From positions 55,134 to 119,133 of the forward strand of contig DASZUU010000026.1 in NCBI GenBank assembly GCA_035547425.1: DNA of 64,000 nt, in the 5' to 3' direction. The DNA is from Alloacidobacterium sp035547425. GTDB lineage: Bacteria > Acidobacteriota > Terriglobia > Terriglobales > Acidobacteriaceae. The notes under the pieces were generated by a model. That model was not told the DNA's origin. It made no database searches and was given only the letters and a program-made list of their open reading frames with translations. A program made the position numbers and the translations under genes. This document shows positions 58,913 through 64,000 of the stretch, piece by piece. The number at the start of each line of letters is the position of its first letter. Position 1 is the first letter of the stretch.

Positions 58913-59485
58913 TCAGAAGCTCTGCAATAGATGATCTCTCACGCTCGCCAGCACTTTCTGTTTGAAAGGCTCCGGCAACATGCGAGCAATTTCCATGGCC
59001 CCAATCATGGTGGAAAAGATGCAAAAGAAGGCACGTTCTTTGTCGGCGGCTCTTCGGCCCGGCATAAATGGCTGCATCTGATCTTTATATTTCTTCAGCT
59101 CTTCAAATATCTGAGGCCGCATCGACTTATCAGCTCTCGCCAGCTCAGGCGCAAGAACCGGCAGTGGGCATCCGTGCTCAACGTTGTCACAAAATTCCTG
59201 GCTCAGGTATGTCGTCACGATGGCTTTCCATGCCGTGCCGGGCTTGGCTTGCTCTGCCACGCGAGTAAGGCGGTCGGTGATTTCCTGGAATGCCTCGCTC
59301 AGCGATTCCATGAGCAAATCATTTTTGCTTCCGAAATGCTTGTAAAAGCCGCCGTGGGTTAAGCCGGCGTCCTGCATAACGGCTGAAACGGCAGCGCCGG
59401 TCATGCCTTCGGAGCGGATGCGCCGGGATGCATCTTTCACGATTTTTTGATGGATTTCAGCTTTGTGTTCAGGCCGGTAACGCAT
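58913..59485 (-). CDS. TetR/AcrR-family repressor
   Basis: A 190-residue protein with an N-terminal helix-turn-helix (IVKDASRRIRSEGMTGAAVS, VMQDAGLTHGGFYKHFGSKNDLL) and an all-helical ligand domain with EFCDNVEHGCPLPVLAPELAR. The HGGFYKHF recognition helix is typical of the family. It is divergent from a four-helix membrane protein, and two palindromes between them are probable operators. Confidence 0.88.
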   Translation of the reverse strand: MRYRPEHKAEIHQKIVKDASRRIRSEGMTGAAVSAVMQDAGLTHGGFYKHFGSKNDLLMESLSEAFQEITDRLTRVAEQAKPGTAWKAIVTTYLSQEFCDNVEHGCPLPVLAPELARADKSMRPQIFEELKKYKDQMQPFMPGRRAADKERAFFCIFSTMIGAMEIARMLPEPFKQKVLASVRDHLLQSF

Positions 59486-59488
59486 GGC

Positions 59489-59580
59489 ACATTATAAGAT
59501 GTCGGCAATCATCTCAGGATGCGATTCATCTTTCCTGCGCGTTCAAAAAAGTCTGAATCGATGGGATTATAAGCATAATC
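59489..59580. promoter_or_regulatory. Two palindromes between tetR and the membrane protein gene
   Basis: ACAT-TATAAG-ATGT (59489-59502) lies just before the tetR start, and GATTAT-AAGC-ATAATC (59565-59580) lies 20 bp before the membrane-protein ATG. They share ATTATAAG, as expected for two sites of one TetR dimer. Confidence 0.55.
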
Positions 59581-59599
59581 TTATCGATAGGAGGCGCTA

Positions 59600-60124
59600 A
59601 TGTCACCACAATCCATCTTTTTAACGCATCTTGTTTTGGGTTATGTCGCGTGTCTGCTTTGTTTCGGCGCGTATATTTTGCCGCGGTTCAGGTCCATGGA
59701 GCCGATAGCGGTGCAGCGCGTCATAGCGACAGTACACAGCTTTCGCTTCTTCGGGCTTGTCTTTATTCTTCCAGGTGTTGTTGGCGCTGATTTGCCATCC
59801 ACCTTTGCTCACTCAGCCGCTTACGGTGACTTTTTAACCGGAGTGCTTGCGATACTGGCTCTTCTTATGGTGAGAGTGCGTCCGCTCTTTTGGTCGCTTA
59901 CCGCTGCCTTTAATCTCGTTGGCATGATCGATCTCATCCTGGCTTATTGCTACGCGGTCAAGTCGGGTCTTCCTGCAGTAGCAGGGCAATTAGGCGCTGT
60001 CTACGTGATTCCGGTTGTTTATGTTCCCATGCTGATGATCACCCACTTTGCCGCTTTTTATTGGCTGCTTCGCCCGCACACGAAAACGGATGTGGCCCTC
60101 ATCGACGGTGCGGTCAAAATTTGA
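59600..60124 (+). CDS. Four-helix membrane protein of unknown function
   Basis: A 174-residue protein with about five hydrophobic segments (residues 8-28, 47-65, 78-96, 98-120 and 132-160) and a short polar C-terminus. I do not recognise a family. GATAGGAGGCGCTA gives a strong ribosome-binding site. Being divergent from a TetR repressor suggests inducible expression, perhaps in response to the same small molecule the repressor binds. Confidence 0.75.
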   Translation: MSPQSIFLTHLVLGYVACLLCFGAYILPRFRSMEPIAVQRVIATVHSFRFFGLVFILPGVVGADLPSTFAHSAAYGDFLTGVLAILALLMVRVRPLFWSLTAAFNLVGMIDLILAYCYAVKSGLPAVAGQLGAVYVIPVVYVPMLMITHFAAFYWLLRPHTKTDVALIDGAVKI

Positions 60125-60202
60125 GACATGATGAAGCATGTCGCAGTAGACCGAATCCATATCTATGGATATACGTTGTAGGGGAGATCTTTCAGCCGAG
60201 AT

Positions 60203-61105
60203 ATGGACGTGAAGCCGGGCTTTAGCAATTCTCGCGATATCCATTACATTGCGAATACGCATGATATTTGCGGTGAGGGTGTTGTGTGGCATCCGGAAGA
60301 GAAGGCTGTTTATTGGACCGACATCAACCGCCGATTGCTGCACTGTTATACGGCTGCTGATGCGGGCGTTCGCACATGGAAGTTCGATCAGCCGGTTACG
60401 GCTGTTGAGCTTACTTCCGATCCAAAGTTGCTGCTCATCGTCCTAGGCGGAAGCATCATCATGTGGGACATTGAGAATTGCTCGCGCACTGCGACGCTTT
60501 TCCATCTTGCATCGTGGCCTGTGGTGCGGTGTAACGATGCGCGTGTGGGGCCGGATGGCGCGCTTTGGTTTGGCACCATGCAAAATAATGTGACGTCCGA
60601 CGGCGGCAGCACACCTATTACCGAAAACCTGGGAGAGCTGTTTTCCCTTGATGCTCGCGGGCAAGTAAAAGTGTGGCATGAGGGAATTGGCATCACCAAT
60701 ACGGTGGCCTGGTCGCCCGACGGTAGCCAAATGTTCTTTGGGGATACAATATCCAACCGCATCTATGTTTCAAGCTTTGATCGCGCGCTGGGCCTAACAG
60801 CGGAGCCGCAAATTTTTATCGATGGCTTCGACCGCGGACAGCCGGATGGCTCCGCGGTCGATGCTGAGGGTTATCTGTGGAACTGTCGATATGGCGGCAA
60901 TTGCATTGTCCGCTTTGCACCTGATGGCTCGGTCGCTGAAGTGGTGGAAGTGCCGGCGAAGAATCCAACGACCTGCGCATTTGGCGGAGCTGATCTGAAA
61001 ACTTTGTATATCACTTCCGCTGCCGGCGCGGATGCCGCTGCCGGCGCGCTTTTCAGTATGCGGGTAGAGACAGCCGGCCTTCCTCAAAATCGGTTTCGGC
61101 TATAG
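60203..61105 (+). CDS. SMP-30/gluconolactonase-like hydrolase
   Basis: A 300-residue six-bladed beta-propeller. Metal-ligand motifs are CGEGVVWHPEE (Glu), VRCNDARVGPDGALWFGTM (Asn), GITNTVAWSPDG (Asn) and DGSAVDAEGYLW (Asp). The family hydrolyses sugar lactones such as gluconolactone or galactono/arabinonolactone. Lying beside a mannonate dehydratase operon, it could open aldonolactones that feed a hexonate or hexuronate route. Its 3' end overlaps that of the convergent SDR by 6 bp. Confidence 0.87.
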   Translation: MDVKPGFSNSRDIHYIANTHDICGEGVVWHPEEKAVYWTDINRRLLHCYTAADAGVRTWKFDQPVTAVELTSDPKLLLIVLGGSIIMWDIENCSRTATLFHLASWPVVRCNDARVGPDGALWFGTMQNNVTSDGGSTPITENLGELFSLDARGQVKVWHEGIGITNTVAWSPDGSQMFFGDTISNRIYVSSFDRALGLTAEPQIFIDGFDRGQPDGSAVDAEGYLWNCRYGGNCIVRFAPDGSVAEVVEVPAKNPTTCAFGGADLKTLYITSAAGADAAAGALFSMRVETAGLPQNRFRL

Positions 61106-61852
61106 ACGAACGGGAAGCTGTGCCAGCAATCCTCCATCGACGCGATACGAAGAGCCGGTCACAAACGAGGCATCATCGCTGAGCAGAAATGCGATGACAC
61201 TGGCTACTTCTTCGGGTTGCGCCAATCGTTGCATCGGATGAAAATTCGCCCACTTCTGCAATATATCTTCGAGAGGCTTATTCTCTCGGAAAGCCTCCGC
61301 TGAAGTTCGCACCATCGGAGTATCCACGGTGCCCGGCATCACAGTGTTGATGCGCACGTTGTCTCTTGCGTGATCGACAGCCATAGCACGCGTTAATGCT
61401 TCGAGCGTTCCTTTGCTGGCCGCGTAGGCAGCGACTCCGTTTTGGCTGGCGAGCGCCTGCACGGATGAAACCATTACGATGGAGCCTCCGCGTTTCATTT
61501 GCGCAATCGATGCCTTCGCGGCGAGGAATGCACCGCGAGCGTTTACCGACTGGACGAAATCATATTCCTCTATCGGAGTGGTCAGAGCAGTGCCGTAACG
61601 CTGAATGCCGGCGCTATATACCAGCCAGTGCAAATCATCGCGACCTGCAGCAGCCGTAACAGCCGCTTCTACCTGCGGCTGTTTTCGTACGTCGCAACTC
61701 ACCCATGCTGCGCCAGTCATGTCATTCGGCGGCTCATTCAAATCAGCAATGGTTACTCTGGCGCCGCGATGCAGTAGCAGTTGTGCTGTGGCCAGGCCGA
61801 TACCGGACGAGCCTCCAAAAATAATTGCATTTTTGCCTTTGTAAGATTTCAT
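61100..61852 (-). CDS. SDR family oxidoreductase, possibly fructuronate reductase-like
   Basis: A 250-residue SDR with IFGGSSGIGLATAQ, LVYSAGIQ in place of NNAG, the catalytic Ser in MVSSVQA and YAASKGTLEAL, and VTGSSYRVDGG. It starts one base after the uxuA stop, so it is in the same operon. By context it could interconvert mannonate and fructuronate (the UxuB step) or oxidise a related sugar acid. The sequence alone does not specify this. Confidence 0.82.
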   Translation of the reverse strand: MKSYKGKNAIIFGGSSGIGLATAQLLLHRGARVTIADLNEPPNDMTGAAWVSCDVRKQPQVEAAVTAAAGRDDLHWLVYSAGIQRYGTALTTPIEEYDFVQSVNARGAFLAAKASIAQMKRGGSIVMVSSVQALASQNGVAAYAASKGTLEALTRAMAVDHARDNVRINTVMPGTVDTPMVRTSAEAFRENKPLEDILQKWANFHPMQRLAQPEEVASVIAFLLSDDASFVTGSSYRVDGGLLAQLPVRL

Positions 61853-61853
61853 G

Positions 61854-63065
61854 CTAGTCAGCTCTCGTCATCAGGTGTTCAGCCATACGGATTGCGCCTC
61901 GAAGTTCTGCCAATCCTCGAAGGCGTCCAACTGCAGGATAGGCAGGCGCGGCAGCGCGCTCATGATCGTTTAGAAGTTCCTGCCCGTGATCGGCGCGGAA
62001 GGGAATCCGCGAAACTTCTTCCGCAGATGTGCGCCTGCGCTCCTCTTTTACAATCTCAACAATGATCGGAATCAGGTTTGCATCCCCTTCAAGATGTGGA
62101 GCCTCAAAAAAGCTCTCCATCGGTTGATGATTCGCATTCGTCAGCATGCTTCCCCGCTGCGTGGATCGCAGATGAAAGAAGCCAATGCGCGGAGCGAGGC
62201 GGCGGACCATTTCGATGAGATTGTTATCCGCTCTGACTCCGAGTGCTCCTGTACAGAATGTAATTCCGTTGGCATCGAGATCAGACTGAGCCATAAGCCA
62301 ATCGAGATCTTTCGCTGTGCTCACAATGCGGGGCAGACCCAGCAATGGTCGCGGCGGATCATCCGGATGAACACATAGCTTTACGCCTAGCTCTGCTGCT
62401 ACGGGACACACAGAGCGCAAAAACTCTGCCGCATTTTGGCGGAATCCGGTCTCAGCGAGATTCTCATACTCCAGCACCAGGGTCCGAACCTGCTCCAGCG
62501 TATAGCTGCCGTTGCCGCCTGGTAGTCTGTGGAGGATAGTCGTTTGCAATTCTTCTTGTTCATGCTGGGTGAGCTGCTGAAAATATGCATGCGCTTTGCG
62601 GCAGCACGCATCACCCCATTCGGCTTCAGCACTTTTTCGCTTTAGAAGAAAAAGATCGAAAGCCGCAAATGCTGCGGCGTCGAAACGAGTAGTAAAGCCG
62701 CCGCCAGGGGCAGGCGCATGCAGATGTGTTCGTATCCAGCTAAACAGCGGCATGAAATTGTAAGCCACGATATGAATGCCGGATGCCGCCAGATTGCGTA
62801 ACGATTGTTTGAAGTTTTCTATATGGCGCTGCCAACCCGGGGCATGAGTCTTCATGGTCTCGGTAACATCGAGACTTTCCACCACGCTCCAGCGAAGACC
62901 GGCTGCTTCGATCTCGGCTTGCCGCTGTTGAATCAATTCCAGTGGCCACACTTCACCGGGAGGAACTTCGTGCAATGCGGTGACAATGCTCTCAGCGCCT
63001 GCTTCTTTTGCGTCTCGCAGTGTGACTCGGTCCGCAGGTCCAAACCAGCGCCATGTCTGCTCCAT
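61854..63065 (-). CDS. uxuA: D-mannonate dehydratase
   Basis: A 403-residue TIM-barrel enzyme converting D-mannonate to 2-keto-3-deoxygluconate in glucuronate breakdown. Family wording includes MEQTWRWFGPADRVTLRDAKEAGA, GIHIVAYNFMPLFSWIRT, KLCVHPDDPPRPLLGLPRIV and ITFCTGALG, with FHLRSTQR near the active site. ATG 63065 has TTGGAG at good spacing; the longer frame adds unrelated residues. It is the first gene of an operon with an SDR and is divergent from an IclR/PBP hybrid regulator. Confidence 0.93.
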   Translation of the reverse strand: MEQTWRWFGPADRVTLRDAKEAGAESIVTALHEVPPGEVWPLELIQQRQAEIEAAGLRWSVVESLDVTETMKTHAPGWQRHIENFKQSLRNLAASGIHIVAYNFMPLFSWIRTHLHAPAPGGGFTTRFDAAAFAAFDLFLLKRKSAEAEWGDACCRKAHAYFQQLTQHEQEELQTTILHRLPGGNGSYTLEQVRTLVLEYENLAETGFRQNAAEFLRSVCPVAAELGVKLCVHPDDPPRPLLGLPRIVSTAKDLDWLMAQSDLDANGITFCTGALGVRADNNLIEMVRRLAPRIGFFHLRSTQRGSMLTNANHQPMESFFEAPHLEGDANLIPIIVEIVKEERRRTSAEEVSRIPFRADHGQELLNDHERAAAPAYPAVGRLRGLAELRGAIRMAEHLMTRAD

Positions 63066-63129
63066 TCTCGAAACTCCAAAGTGTTGAATCTTCCGGGGTG
63101 AACAGTGTACGAGAGCCACCGCGGTTGCG

Positions 63130-63145
63130 GAAATACTTATATTTC
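63130..63145. promoter_or_regulatory. 16-bp palindrome upstream of uxuA
   Basis: GAAATA-CTTA-TATTTC is a perfect 6-bp inverted repeat, 65 bp before the uxuA start, in the region shared with the divergent regulator. It is a likely operator. Confidence 0.5.
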
Positions 63146-63208
63146 AATTACTTTTTTGCAGTAGTGCCGGTGATGTAATTTTTTCTGCCAAAGTAATGTG
63201 CTGATCCT

Positions 63209-63227
63209 AATCGGGCTGAACCCGATT
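63209..63227. promoter_or_regulatory. Inverted repeat upstream of the IclR/PBP regulator gene
   Basis: AATCGGG-CTGAA-CCCGATT is a perfect 7-bp inverted repeat with a 5-base spacer, about 125 bp before the regulator start. It may be an operator or an RNA hairpin. No T-run follows. Confidence 0.5.
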
Positions 63228-63351
63228 GTGAGGAGCAATTCTTTCCTGGAGAAAATGTTTTGCTACGTGAAATGGTTATGAGTCCGTTCTCTTCGAATCA
63301 AAACGCCGGCATGCGGTTAATGGCGTCAGCTATTGCGACTGGGAGAGCCAA

Positions 63352-64000
63352 GTGACCAAGACCGGTGCCGCAGCAGGAAGCGCAACATACCCGCCGCGCA
63401 AGCGCTCATACACAATACAGTCTGTCGTTCGCGCGGTGGACATTCTTAACTCATTTACTTCGACATCGGAAATTCTCGATCTGCGCGTAATAGCGGCTCG
63501 TGCTGGACTGCATAAAGCTACCGCATTTCGGCTGTTGGAAACCCTGGTGGAGACTCGGGTGCTGGAACGCGCAGGCAAGCAGGGCTATCGCTCGTCCATA
63601 CAGATTTCGCGATCCAGGCGGTTCCGCATCGGCTATGCCTCGCAAAGCAATCTGCTTCCTTTTACCTCTACGGTTACGGACGGCCTGGTGGTAGCGGCGA
63701 ATGCCGCGAATGTCGATCTACTGATTGCAAATAATGAATTCAGTCCGCGAATCGCACTGCAAAACGCCGATAAATTTGTTGCGGAAAAAGTAGACCTTGT
63801 TGTCGATTCGCAAATTAACGTTGCCGTAGCCGCCCAGATCGCTGCGAAATTTTCTGATGCGCGCATTCCATTTATAGCGCTCGATATTCCTCACCCCGGC
63901 GCTATCTATTTTGGGGCAGACAACTACAAGGCGGGCCGTATGGCAGGCCGTCATCTGGCCAAGTGGGCCATGCGTCATTGGAAGTCGAATCCCGAACAGT
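63352..64000 (+). CDS. Hybrid transcriptional regulator: IclR-type winged helix fused to a periplasmic-binding-protein fold (3' truncated)
   Basis: The frame runs off the window after 216 codons. The start is GTG with GGGAG upstream; no other in-frame start exists after the preceding stop at 63268. Residues about 20-82 read like an IclR winged helix (TIQSVVRAVDILNSF, IAARAGLHKATAFRLLETLVE). From residue 91 a LacI-type/Peripla_BP_4 sugar-binding domain begins (FRIGYASQSN, DGLVVAANAANVDLLIANNE, FVAEKVDLVV, GADNYKAGRMAGRHL). The usual IclR effector domain is absent. It probably senses a sugar acid and controls the divergent uxuA operon. Confidence 0.8.
   Translation, partial: MTKTGAAAGSATYPPRKRSYTIQSVVRAVDILNSFTSTSEILDLRVIAARAGLHKATAFRLLETLVETRVLERAGKQGYRSSIQISRSRRFRIGYASQSNLLPFTSTVTDGLVVAANAANVDLLIANNEFSPRIALQNADKFVAEKVDLVVDSQINVAVAAQIAAKFSDARIPFIALDIPHPGAIYFGADNYKAGRMAGRHLAKWAMRHWKSNPEQ

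Noticed and set aside
63311..63355. A 14-codon ORF overlapping the GTG of the hybrid regulator
   Set aside because: It could be a regulatory upstream ORF, but its composition shows no residue bias and it has no Shine-Dalgarno, so chance explains it.
1..64000. CRISPR arrays, insertion sequences or prophage genes
   Set aside because: No regularly spaced direct repeats, transposase, integrase or phage structural motifs were seen. The recurring intergenic repeats are irregular in spacing and lack an encoded mobiliser here.

Overview
The window is about 64 kb of moderately GC-rich bacterial chromosome. Gene content points to an Acidobacteriota of the Terriglobia (Acidobacteriaceae) type. This is an inference from a large TonB-dependent receptor with an N-terminal carboxypeptidase-regulatory-like domain, Tat-exported Gfo/Idh/MocA and sugar-isomerase proteins, a DUF5666-type protein, a GH9 glycosidase, many SDR enzymes, and intergenic repeats built on a 'TTCGCTCAGGATGACAA' core. 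I see no prophage, insertion sequence, CRISPR array or rRNA operon. Two tRNAs (His-GTG, Pro-TGG) are present.

Layout. 1-10 kb: end of a CCA-transferase-like HD protein, SDR, VOC protein, beta-carbonic anhydrase, exported asparaginase family protein, serine beta-lactamase-like hydrolase, TauE/DUF1634 pair, trehalohydrolase TreZ and a glucose-dehydrogenase-like SDR, separated by intergenic repeats. 10-15.2 kb: BON lipoprotein, DUF72, then an envelope-stress type operon (XRE regulator, NfeD-like membrane protein, SPFH/flotillin, PspA) whose promoter lies inside two palindromic operators. 15-24 kb: FNT channel, short RNase II-like enzyme, a three-domain acyl-activating/ACP/acyltransferase protein, TonB receptor divergent from a MarR regulator with a Na+/H+ antiporter. 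24-28 kb: promoter, cobalamin riboswitch, class I ribonucleotide reductase nrdAB and a tiny membrane protein whose Shine-Dalgarno sequence is in a hairpin. 28-34 kb: HGSNAT-like acyltransferase with a perfect palindrome over its start codon, phosphoketolase-acetate kinase operon, GAF protein and glutamine amidotransferase. 34-39 kb: dnaJ-orf-hspR chaperone operon and a siroheme-dependent sulfite/nitrite reductase with its siroheme synthase.

The most notable element is at 38.9-39.1 kb, upstream of the reductase. A sigma70-like promoter is followed, almost without 5' leader, by a 23-codon ORF with four Cys codons in six positions. An intrinsic terminator comes next, ending only 22 bp before the reductase start. 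This reads as a cysteine-responsive attenuator and suggests the enzyme serves sulfite rather than nitrite reduction.

39-50 kb: TonB receptor, DUF5666 protein, FucP-type sugar transporter with an operator and terminator-bearing leader, TIM-barrel isomerase, Gfo/Idh/MocA protein, YheT-like hydrolase, DUF72 and tRNAs. 50-64 kb: orphan MEDS/GAF/PAS histidine kinase, GH9 enzyme, AraC/epimerase and TetR/membrane-protein divergent pairs, SMP-30 protein, and an uxuA-SDR hexuronate operon. That operon is divergent from a regulator joining an IclR-type winged helix to a periplasmic-binding-protein fold, cut by the window end.
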